62,378 bases of DNA from JAZDJP01 sp043803805. Lineage in GTDB: Bacteria > Planctomycetota > JAZDJP01. The notes beneath the pieces are model-generated. The model was not told the origin of the DNA. It saw only the letters and a list, made by a program, of their open reading frames with translations, and did not search any database. Location of the stretch: the NCBI GenBank assembly GCA_043803805.1, contig JAZDJP010000047.1, forward strand, positions 1-62,378, in the 5' to 3' direction. Of this stretch, positions 41,965 to 49,471 are shown piece by piece (the stretch's first letter is position 1; the number at the start of each line of letters is the position of its first letter). Made by a program: the position numbers and the translations under genes.

Positions 41965-44676
41965 ATGCAACCCGATGCCGAACTGCTGGCCGCGTACGCG
42001 GCGCGACGGGATGAGGCGGCCTTCGCGGAAATCGTGTCCCGCCACGGCGGGATGGTGTACCGCGCCTGCCGGCGTCTTCTCGGGGACGATCACGAGGCCG
42101 AGGACGCGGCCCAGGCCGTCTTTGTGGTGCTGGTCCGGAAGGCGGGAAATCTCCGCGAGGGAGGGCGCCTGGGCGGCTGGCTTCACGGCGTGGCGGGGCT
42201 CGTCTGCCGGCAGGCCGTGCGGGAACGGGCCCGGCGGGCGCGGCACGAGAAGGAGGCTGGTATGATGCGCGTGGGGAACGACGCGGAAATGGCGGTCGCG
42301 GACCGGGAGGCGCTGCTCGAATGCGTGGACCGGGAACTCGTGGCGCTCCCGGCGGCGGAGCGGCAGGCGGTGATCCTGCGGTATCTCGAGGACCGGCCCC
42401 AGGAAGAGGCGGCCCAAATCGCCGGCTGTCCGCAGGGGACTCTCGCTTGGCGGGCGTCGAAGGGGTTGGAACGCCTGCGGGAACGCCTGGCTCGGCGGGG
42501 GACGGTCCTCGGCCTCGCGGCGATCGCCGGCATTCTCGCGGCAGAGTCCCAGGCGGCTGTTCCCGTATCCCTTCTTCCCTCTCTGGTTTCGGCGTCGTCG
42601 CTTGCGGCCGCGTGTGGCCTGGCAACGGGCATCGTAGGGGCGCAGCATGTTGCGCCCTTACATTTAGCGGAGGGCGTGATGAAAGCGATGCTTTGGGCGA
42701 AAATTAAAATAATCGCGGCGGTGGTGGCGGTAGCGGCGGGGACGGTGGGCGTTGGTGCGCCGCTCGTGTACCGGGCGGTGGCGGGGGAAAATTTACAATC
42801 CGCCGGTGTAGGGGCGGGTTTGAAACCCGCCCCTACCGATGCAAACGCCATCGCCTGGGGCGAAGCGGCGAACGGTTTGCAGGCCGGGCTTGTGCCGCTG
42901 GGCGGTGCGGCGAAGGACTGGTTTTCCTTTTCCATTTGCCCGAAGTGTGTCGCAATATTGCTCAGAAGTAGTCTTGGCAAGTGCGGGGACTGCGGGGCGG
43001 TAACCGTTTCTTCCGCTTCCAAGTTCTGTGAGGACTGCGCGGCAACCAAACGCATCTGCCAGGGCTGCGGCGCGGAAAAGCCCACCGGAAATGTCTTCTT
43101 CGAGGGCGAGCCGGTCCGGCTGGAAATTCACATGAAGAATGTCGGCGGGAAAGATATGAATCTCCTAGATGCCGGTTGGTGCTCTAACTGGCGCATCGAG
43201 TTTCGTCCGGCGGCCGGCGGCGCCTCGCTCGTGCCACACTCCTTGGTCAAGTACGAGCGTGCCCATCTGGAAAATGTGCTCTTGGCAAAGGGGCAGCATG
43301 AAAGCAAAATCTTCCCTTTTGGGAAGGAATGGGTATTCCGGCCCCGGCCCCAGAGCGTGGCCAAGCCGTACGACGCGCTACCGATCGGCACGTACACCGT
43401 GACCGCCGGCTACGAGTACAACGCGCCACAGGAACAAACGGATGGTCTGTGGCGGGGCAATGTCTCGACCGGCGCGGTGGAGATCGAAATCAGCGCGAAG
43501 GACGGCTTTGCCTGGGGCGAAACCGTGAACAATCTTCAGGTTGGAATTGCCTCCATGGGCGGATCGAACGAAAAATGGCAGAAAGGCGGGTTTGGCCACG
43601 ACAAGTGCTATCAGGATGCCGTGAACACAAGAACGGTTGCGAGGGGCAAATGCCTGGACTGTAAAGGCAAGGCTTTCGACAAAGCGGTGCTTTGCCACAA
43701 GTGTGCCTTGTCCCAGCGAGTCTGCATGGTTTGCAAACAACCCAAACCGTCGGGGATGACATTTACAGAAGGTGATCCGGTTCTGCTCGAGCTGGCTTTT
43801 AAGATACGCGACAGCGCAGAGCACAAGTTCCTGGATTCCAGCCCGGAGCGCTCCACCCTGCGGTTGAGTTTTGTCTCCAAAGAGGGCGTCATCAGAACGG
43901 CCAGATACATTCCACGAGGGTCATTTCAGTTGCTTGTAGCGGCAGACCGAATGCGATGCAGCACCCCGCTTGACGCCGAGTGGCGTTTTGAGGGGATCAC
44001 TTCCAATCCAGCTGGGAAAGAGTTCGATGCACACCTCCTGCCGCCGGGGAAGTACACCGTGACCGTAGCGTATGAGCGAAGCTCGGGCTTGGATGCGGAC
44101 AAGTCCAACTGTTGGAATGGCAAGGTGGTCAGTGGCCCGGTGATGATTGAAGTCAAGCCGGAAGGAGCTGAGGGGCCAGGGGACATCAAGCATGGAAGCG
44201 ATGAGCAGGAACGAGCCAAGGCGTTTGCGCTGGAAGCCAGCCGTCTCACCTTATGCATGGAACCGTCAGTCGTCGACGTTAAGGTCGAGGCTTATAACCA
44301 GGAAGATGCCGCTGTCTTGGCCAAGGTTTGGCCGGGGGTAAACTTTTTCCGCTTGAACCGGGGGGGGACCGTGGCCGTGACCGCGGGCGCCGTCGATGTA
44401 CTTCTCCTCGACAAGGGAAGCGCAGATAGATTCATGGGCGAAAATCTACCGTTCCCGGAAACACAGGTCGAAGCTGATTTCATAGGCCGGCTGGCAACCA
44501 TATTCTGGGGTTGCCAGACCTTGGGGAATTTGCCATCGGCGACCAGAAAAGACGACGGATGGTACCAGTATACAACATCAACCAACCCTCGGTTTCAGGT
44601 TTGGATAAAGCCACCCGGGGTCGGGAAGAAGGGATGCCTGATCCGATCGCGATTCTACCACATGCCATCACCATGA
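41965..44676 (+). CDS. ECF-type sigma factor fused to membrane segments and duplicated zinc-ribbon domains
   Basis: A 903-aa fusion. Residues ~8-80 are sigma region 2 (FAEIVSRHGGMVYRACRRLL, DDHEAEDAAQAVFVVL); ~115-172 are region 4 (LVALPAAERQAVILRYL, ...IAGCPQGTLAWRASKGLERL). Hydrophobic segments follow at ~182-220 and ~247-265. Two homologous units of ~218 residues come next, starting AWGEAANGLQAGL (~296) and AWGETVNNLQVGI (~515). Each has several CxxC pairs (CGDC, CEDC, CQGC; CLDC, CHKC, CMVC) followed by an immunoglobulin-like part (EGEPVRLEIHMKN; EGDPVLLELAFKI). A unique ~170-residue tail ends the chain. Two palindromic intergenic-type repeats lie inside the frame. The design suggests a membrane-tethered sigma factor with a built-in sensor on the other side of the membrane. 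Confidence 0.78.
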   Translation: MQPDAELLAAYAARRDEAAFAEIVSRHGGMVYRACRRLLGDDHEAEDAAQAVFVVLVRKAGNLREGGRLGGWLHGVAGLVCRQAVRERARRARHEKEAGMMRVGNDAEMAVADREALLECVDRELVALPAAERQAVILRYLEDRPQEEAAQIAGCPQGTLAWRASKGLERLRERLARRGTVLGLAAIAGILAAESQAAVPVSLLPSLVSASSLAAACGLATGIVGAQHVAPLHLAEGVMKAMLWAKIKIIAAVVAVAAGTVGVGAPLVYRAVAGENLQSAGVGAGLKPAPTDANAIAWGEAANGLQAGLVPLGGAAKDWFSFSICPKCVAILLRSSLGKCGDCGAVTVSSASKFCEDCAATKRICQGCGAEKPTGNVFFEGEPVRLEIHMKNVGGKDMNLLDAGWCSNWRIEFRPAAGGASLVPHSLVKYERAHLENVLLAKGQHESKIFPFGKEWVFRPRPQSVAKPYDALPIGTYTVTAGYEYNAPQEQTDGLWRGNVSTGAVEIEISAKDGFAWGETVNNLQVGIASMGGSNEKWQKGGFGHDKCYQDAVNTRTVARGKCLDCKGKAFDKAVLCHKCALSQRVCMVCKQPKPSGMTFTEGDPVLLELAFKIRDSAEHKFLDSSPERSTLRLSFVSKEGVIRTARYIPRGSFQLLVAADRMRCSTPLDAEWRFEGITSNPAGKEFDAHLLPPGKYTVTVAYERSSGLDADKSNCWNGKVVSGPVMIEVKPEGAEGPGDIKHGSDEQERAKAFALEASRLTLCMEPSVVDVKVEAYNQEDAAVLAKVWPGVNFFRLNRGGTVAVTAGAVDVLLLDKGSADRFMGENLPFPETQVEADFIGRLATIFWGCQTLGNLPSATRKDDGWYQYTTSTNPRFQVWIKPPGVGKKGCLIRSRFYHMPSP
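42634..42661. repeat. palindromic repeat inside the sigma-fusion gene (first)
   Basis: A near-palindrome starting GTAGGGGCGCAGCATG and ending TTGCGCCCTTAC, of the type usually found between genes. Here it is read through in frame, encoding VGAQHVAPL between the two hydrophobic regions. Confidence 0.65.
42808..42836. repeat. palindromic repeat inside the sigma-fusion gene (second)
   Basis: Arms GTAGGGGCGGGTTT and AAACCCGCCCCTAC around one base. It encodes the peptide GVGAGLKPAPT in the linker before the first zinc-ribbon unit. A matching intergenic copy, differing only at the centre, is at 18153-18181. Confidence 0.75.
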
Positions 44677-44757
44677 TTACCGGGAGACTATTCACCCGCA
44701 TTTCCCGAAAGGCTTCCTGTTGCTTGCTCAACCGCCCGGCCGTTTCTTTTGACGCCC

Positions 44758-44852
44758 GGTATTCCGCGTGGTATTCCGGGGGGGTATTCCGATGGTATTC
44801 CGGATGGGGTATTCCGGATGGGTATTCCGTGGGGTATTCCGGGGGTATTCCG
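44758..44852. repeat. helically phased GGTATTCCG array
   Basis: Eight exact copies of GGTATTCCG starting at 44758, 44770, 44783, 44794, 44808, 44821, 44833 and 44844, i.e. every 11-14 bp. It lies in the 306-bp gap between the convergent sigma-fusion and PIG-L genes, where no gene or terminator is seen. Spacing is too short and irregular for CRISPR. Confidence 0.75.
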
Positions 44853-44982
44853 GGGACACTCACTAATAATCTTGACGGGAAAGGTATCGGAGGGGAGAAA
44901 AGGGGAAAAGGGTCTTGATTTATCGGTTTTGGGGGTTGCAAAAGTCGACGTTGTACAGACGAGGACGGCCGCCTGCCCGCCG

Positions 44983-45831
44983 TCAAGCGAGTTTCCCGAT
45001 CCTCTCCCTCACTTCCTTCGCAAACCGCTCGATATACCCGTTCAGGAACGCGGTCACGTCGAGGGTCTCATTCTTGACGAGAGGCGTGAGGTCCATGCCG
45101 AAGACGAGTTGCGTCGCGGTGTCCACGCCGTGGGAGGCGAAGTAGGTGGCGTGGGCCCGGCGGCGGCCGATGGTGGCCAGGTCGTAACGCTTGCCCCCGG
45201 CCACCTGGGAGTCGAAGATGCCCACGAGCGCGGTCGTCAGGTTTTCCCGGGCGGAGACGTCGAACACCATCTTGTCCGCGTCGGAGAGCCAATCGAGGTC
45301 CCGCCACACCTCGCACCCGAAGAGGGCCTCGGGGCGTTCGCCAGGGGCGAGCGCCCGGATGGCCTGGAGGACGCGGAGCATCACCGCGACGTGGGTGTCG
45401 TGCTTGTCGGCGGGATTGTGGGTGTAGACGACCCGGGGTTTCGTTGCCGCGAGCAGGGTTTTCAGGTCTTCGACCGGGCCGGCGTTCGCTTTGTCCTTCA
45501 GGGCGGAACTGGGATGATTCAACAATACGACGCCGGCATATTCCCCGACCACCGCGGCTTTTTTCTGCTCGTTCCGGCGGACGGCCTGCATTTCCGCGTC
45601 GGTGGTGTCGGCGTAGGGGCCTTCGCGGGGACTGCCGGAGCCGCTCGTGACGACGACGCCGAGGAATCCCTGGGTGGGACTCCCGAAACATTTCAGGATG
45701 CCGTCCACGGCAAGGATCTCGAGGTCGTCCTGGTGGGCGCCGATCCCCATGTGGGTGACCCGGCGGAGGGTCTCCGCTTCGGGCTTGCCGTCCGGGATAA
45801 AAAATTCCGCGCCGGGGTTCCGGAATTTCAT
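44983..45831 (-). CDS. PIG-L/LmbE family deacetylase
   Basis: A 282-aa protein from ATG 45831. The zinc motif GIGAHQDDLEI gives AHxDD, and the third ligand is in YTHNPADKHDTHVAVMLRVL. Also VVVTSGSGSPREG and VVLLNHPSSALKDKANAG. Family members remove acetyl groups from N-acetylglucosamine-containing small molecules or glycans. Its ATG overlaps the stop of the upstream ROK-like gene (ATGA), so the two are coupled and may act on one amino sugar. Confidence 0.85.
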   Translation of the reverse strand: MKFRNPGAEFFIPDGKPEAETLRRVTHMGIGAHQDDLEILAVDGILKCFGSPTQGFLGVVVTSGSGSPREGPYADTTDAEMQAVRRNEQKKAAVVGEYAGVVLLNHPSSALKDKANAGPVEDLKTLLAATKPRVVYTHNPADKHDTHVAVMLRVLQAIRALAPGERPEALFGCEVWRDLDWLSDADKMVFDVSARENLTTALVGIFDSQVAGGKRYDLATIGRRRAHATYFASHGVDTATQLVFGMDLTPLVKNETLDVTAFLNGYIERFAKEVRERIGKLA

Positions 45832-47237
45832 CGGGATTTCTCCTTCGCTATGACGGGCAGGCTTGCCGCGGCGATGGACTGGCCCACGCGACGGCTCTTC
45901 TCGTCGGGCAACTGGAGTTTCACGCGGGCGGCGACGTCCGGGAATTCCCGTTTCAGGACCTCCTCCGCCTTCGCCATGATGATGGCGCCGCCCTCGCCGG
46001 AGGTGACCCGGCCCAGGATCAAAATACACGACAGAGGGTAGAACGTCGCATAATGGGCCACGCCGTATCCGAAATAGACGCCGATGGTTTCGTAGATGGG
46101 CCGGGGGCGCGGATCGCCTTTCGCGAAGAGATCCTGGATTTGTTTCAGTTTTTCCGCCGGGGTGGCCTTCGCCTCGAGCGCAATCCCCGCCGCCGGCGCC
46201 AGGCGAACCACCGCCTCCTGCGAGAAATACTGGACGCCGCAGCCGCGGTCCCCCGACCATTCGTCGAGGGGGGCGTCGGGGGCGTAATCCACCGGCGCGA
46301 AGGCGAGTTCGTTGAGCCATGTGGTGATGTTGCCCTCGCGATTGACGTAGCCCCCGGCCTCGCTCGAGCCCATGGCGATGCCGAGGATTTCATTGGCGCC
46401 CAAACTCATGGAGCCGGCCAGCGCCGTCACCTCGCCGTCGTTGGCGACCTCCATCGGGATGCCCCAGGCCTTCCGGATGTCCAGGAACAGCGGCTTCACC
46501 CGTTTCTCGAAGGCGTCCTTGGGCACTCCGCGGAAGAGCGATGCCACACGCACCCGGTTCTGGATGATGATGCCGGCGGAACTGCCGCCGATGGCGTCCA
46601 CCCGCGGCAGGCGCGCGGCGGCCCGGTGGAGGGCCGACATGATTTCGTGGTAATGGAACGCGGGGTCGGACGCGGTCTTCGGGTTCCAGGCCACCTCCTC
46701 GCTCCAGACCGGCTCGCCGTCCCGGACGGCGCTCACCTTGCGGTCGCTCGCCCCGAGGTCGAAGCCGATGCGGCACCCGTCCAGGTGACGGCCGAGGGGC
46801 ATGGATTTCTCGCGGGGGGCGGGGACGTCGGATTCGTTCATGACGTCCACCGTGAAGGGTTTTTCGTACACACCGCCCATGAGGTCCGCGTCGAAGGCGC
46901 GCGCGCCGCCGGCGGCGTAGGCGGTCCGGAGGGATTCGCCGATCTCCCGGGGGCCGCCGAAGAGAATCCGCCAGCCGCCCTTCTGCCAGAGGAGGAATTT
47001 CACGAGGCGCTCGACGTGCCGGGCGTTGTCCGCGGCGTTCGGATGACCGGCGGGGAGGAGTTTCGTCCGGAGGACCGAAAGCGTCCCGTCGGCCTGCTCC
47101 AGGCCGATGGCGGCCGGGACGCCGGCGCCGCCGGCCGCGACGGCCTTGTCGAATGCGCGCGTGGCGCGCGCCGCGGGACGGAATCGGTCGTCGAGGGGGG
47201 CGGTGACGGTGGGTTTTGACTCAAGCAGAGTGTTCAT
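45828..47237 (-). CDS. ROK-like sugar kinase or transcription-linked protein (long form)
   Basis: A 469-aa ASKHA-fold protein from ATG 47237 with a CGGAGGA ribosome site. The C-terminal two thirds carry CRIGFDLGASDRKVSAVRDG (phosphate-1), DAIGGSSAGIII, PMEVANDGEVTALAGSMSLG and ILGIAMGSSEAGGYVNREG (phosphate-2). The ~130-residue N-terminal extension (LEQADGTLSVLRTKLLPAGH...) is not typical of ROK kinases and has no recognised DNA-binding motif. The zinc CxCGxxGCxE loop of ROK proteins is not seen. Sugar phosphorylation is possible but the substrate is unknown. Confidence 0.72.
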   Translation of the reverse strand: MNTLLESKPTVTAPLDDRFRPAARATRAFDKAVAAGGAGVPAAIGLEQADGTLSVLRTKLLPAGHPNAADNARHVERLVKFLLWQKGGWRILFGGPREIGESLRTAYAAGGARAFDADLMGGVYEKPFTVDVMNESDVPAPREKSMPLGRHLDGCRIGFDLGASDRKVSAVRDGEPVWSEEVAWNPKTASDPAFHYHEIMSALHRAAARLPRVDAIGGSSAGIIIQNRVRVASLFRGVPKDAFEKRVKPLFLDIRKAWGIPMEVANDGEVTALAGSMSLGANEILGIAMGSSEAGGYVNREGNITTWLNELAFAPVDYAPDAPLDEWSGDRGCGVQYFSQEAVVRLAPAAGIALEAKATPAEKLKQIQDLFAKGDPRPRPIYETIGVYFGYGVAHYATFYPLSCILILGRVTSGEGGAIIMAKAEEVLKREFPDVAARVKLQLPDEKSRRVGQSIAAASLPVIAKEKSR

Positions 47238-47352
47238 CGCATCCTCCGGAATCCGCGCCGCCGGCTTGCCCGCCGGGCGGGCGTCGGGTATCATCGGCCA
47301 TGACGGAGGCCATTTTAGTGGAGAGGCCGGTCAAGTAAAGGGGGGATTCATC

Positions 47353-48324
47353 ATGGGCATGCGCGTGGCCATCGGCGTGGACGTGGGCGGCACGAATATC
47401 GGAGCGGCGGTCGTGACGGAGAAGGGCCGCATCCTGCGGGAGATGGTCGTCCCGACGAAGGCGCGGGAGGGGAAGGCCGCCGTCATCCGGCGCATCGCGG
47501 ACCTGGCCTGCGCCGTCCGGGAGAAAAGCGGCCTGCCGTGGAAAAAAATCCTCGGCGTCGGGGTGGGGGTCCCGGGGCCGGTGGACGTGAAACGCGGCAT
47601 CCTCATGAACCCGCCGAACCTCCCCGGATGGAAGTTCGTGCGGCTCAAGGACGCGCTCGAGAAGCGCTTTCCGGTCCCGGTCGTCATCGAGAACGACGCC
47701 AATGCCGCCGCCTTCGGGGAGTACTGGGCGGGGGCGGGGCGGAAGGCGTCGTCATTGGCCGTGTTCACGCTGGGCACCGGGATCGGCGGGGGATTGATTT
47801 TAAACGGTGAAATCTGGCACGGCGCCCACGGCACCGGCGCGGAGTTCGGCCACATGACCGTGAACGGCGACGGGGTCAAATGCGCCTGCCCGAACATCGG
47901 TTGCGTGGAGGCCTACGCCTCCTCGCCGGCGACGGAGAGACGCTTCGCGGCGATGGTGAATGCGGGGCGGCGATCCACGCTCGCGGCGGCGGTGCGGGCC
48001 GGGGAGGAGGTCACCACGAAGGACATCGCGGCGGCGGCCCGGCGGGGGGACGCGGCGGCCCGGGAGGCGCTGGCCGAGTCGGCGCGTTATCTGGCCCATG
48101 CCATCCTCACGGTCATCCACGGGATCAATCCGGAGAAGATCGTCCTCACCGGCGGGATGATCGGGGCGGGGGACCTCCTGATGAAGCCGCTCTTGGCCAC
48201 CGTGCGGAAGCACATTTACCCGCGCCCGGCCCGGAAGACGAAAATCACCTTCGCGCAACTGGGCGACGACGCCGGGGTCATCGGGGCGGGGGGGTGTGTG
48301 TTTAAAAAGTTCGCGAGTTCGTGA
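47353..48324 (+). CDS. ROK family glucokinase-type kinase
   Basis: A 323-aa classic ROK protein from ATG 47353 (AAGGGGGGA upstream). ATP site: AIGVDVGGTNIGAAVV. Sugar site: NPPNLPGWKF and the catalytic Asp in VVIENDANAAAFGEYW. FTLGTGIGGGLILNGEIWHG, then the zinc-binding CACPNIGCVEAYAS. It likely phosphorylates glucose or a related hexose or hexosamine with ATP. Divergent from the ROK-like/PIG-L pair. Confidence 0.9.
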   Translation: MGMRVAIGVDVGGTNIGAAVVTEKGRILREMVVPTKAREGKAAVIRRIADLACAVREKSGLPWKKILGVGVGVPGPVDVKRGILMNPPNLPGWKFVRLKDALEKRFPVPVVIENDANAAAFGEYWAGAGRKASSLAVFTLGTGIGGGLILNGEIWHGAHGTGAEFGHMTVNGDGVKCACPNIGCVEAYASSPATERRFAAMVNAGRRSTLAAAVRAGEEVTTKDIAAAARRGDAAAREALAESARYLAHAILTVIHGINPEKIVLTGGMIGAGDLLMKPLLATVRKHIYPRPARKTKITFAQLGDDAGVIGAGGCVFKKFASS

Positions 48325-48389
48325 GTTCAGGACTTGGGGCTCGGGATTCGGAGTTCTCAGAAACAGCGCCGGGAGGGGACGGGTGAAAT

Positions 48390-48421
48390 TACGAATGCCG
48401 AGTGTCGAATGTCGAATTCGG
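48390..48421. repeat. NNCGAAT heptad repeat downstream of the ROK kinase gene
   Basis: Heptads TACGAAT, GCCGAGT, GTCGAAT, GTCGAAT, then TCGG. Looser GAGTTC copies lie at 48308-48355. No gene in 48325-48509. Confidence 0.65.
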
Positions 48422-48509
48422 AAAGGGATCATTGCCCCGCCGTGCATGAAATTCATGGCGTTCCTCCAACCACCGCCATAAAATCCCAAGGATAACTCGA
48501 ATTCGACTG

Positions 48510-48752
48510 ATGCATTCGTTGGAGAAAGGGAATCGCTTGGAAAGACCTTATATCCTGTGTGAAACCGGTCTTGGTTTTCTCACGGCGATTGCCATCCTCT
48601 TTCTTTTCGTTTTCTTGATGGTATTCATTCCCGCTTCCTGGTTGGGAAACTTTTGGGGATTTTCTGCCATGATGCTTGTGGGGTTCACGGTGGCGTACTG
48701 GTGTGCGTATACGGTTGACAAATGGGCGCTTGCACACAAAAGCAAGAAGTGA
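48510..48752 (+). CDS. small two-helix membrane protein, low GC
   Basis: An 80-aa protein with two membrane helices (GFLTAIAILFLFVFLMVFIP and MMLVGFTVAYWCAYTV), a Trp-containing loop and a basic tail AHKSKK. GC content is near 50%, far below its surroundings. No family is recognised and the ribosome site is weak. It forms, with the next ORF, a small low-GC island. Confidence 0.5.
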   Translation: MHSLEKGNRLERPYILCETGLGFLTAIAILFLFVFLMVFIPASWLGNFWGFSAMMLVGFTVAYWCAYTVDKWALAHKSKK

Positions 48753-48856
48753 GAAGGTTTTATTGTGGGTAGGTGACCGCCATCCATGTCTTGTGCCGGA
48801 TGTCGTTGGCGTGCCGCCGGTGCGTGGAACTCGGGGGGGGGGGGGGAGATCCGAAG

Positions 48857-49252
48857 ATGAAAAGATCGTTGTTGAAAATCTGGATGGTGATCTGCCTCAC
48901 GTTTGCGCTTTTGGTGGGCGCATATTTTGTGGGTCGTTGCGACGGCCGACGAGCGGCATCCCTGCCGCCAATTACTGGATTGTACTTTCTTGAACTGCGC
49001 AGTCCTGCGGGTGTGATAAACGAGAACGTCACGATTTCCTCGTCAGTAAATGGTCTTGTGATCAGTTCCAAAGATATTCAACCGGTGTCTTTAACTCATT
49101 CAAGCGACATAGTTGCTTGGTCGTGGGATGCGGGTTATAGCGGATCGGAGGTATATGTAGGTCGTATCCGTGCCGGAATTATAACGGGTGATGTTTATGC
49201 TGTTGATAGAGGGGAGAGGGGCACATGGGTTTTGCGTCCCATTCGAAAATAA
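48857..49252 (+). CDS. small signal-anchored hypothetical protein, low GC
   Basis: A 131-aa protein from ATG 48857: MKRSLLKIWMVICLTFALLVGAYFVG is a signal peptide or N-terminal anchor, then about 100 residues of probable beta-rich exported domain ending RGTWVLRPIRK. No family is recognised. A 15-base run of G lies just upstream (48834-48846 region), a candidate slippage site. Low GC like its neighbour. Confidence 0.5.
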   Translation: MKRSLLKIWMVICLTFALLVGAYFVGRCDGRRAASLPPITGLYFLELRSPAGVINENVTISSSVNGLVISSKDIQPVSLTHSSDIVAWSWDAGYSGSEVYVGRIRAGIITGDVYAVDRGERGTWVLRPIRK

Positions 49253-49255
49253 ATT

Positions 49256-49465
49256 GGTCCTTCTTCAACCCCCTTGACACGCCGCCGGAGGGCGCGCGGG
49301 CGGGGCGGAAATTATGCGCGGCCTGTTTGAGCGCCGTCGTGGCATGGGCGAGTTGGACGCGCTTCCGACCCGCCAAGCGCCCGAGGCACCCCATGTGAGT
49401 CGGCGTGTCCGGGGCGCCCTTCCTTTTGGCCCACCTTTTCCTTGGGCGAGCAAGGAAAAGGTGGG
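49256..49465. repeat. intergenic element with a perfect 15-bp hairpin
   Basis: A GC-rich, non-coding 210-bp stretch ending in CCCACCTTTTCCTTG (49430-49444), loop GGCGAG, CAAGGAAAAGGTGGG (49451-49465). It follows the low-GC gene and precedes the 3' end of the UroD-like gene, so the stem could block transcription from both sides, but no T-run follows it on either strand. The GCGCCC-CTTTT-hairpin layout resembles dispersed repeats known from high-GC genomes. Confidence 0.5.
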
Positions 49466-49471
49466 AGGGTT

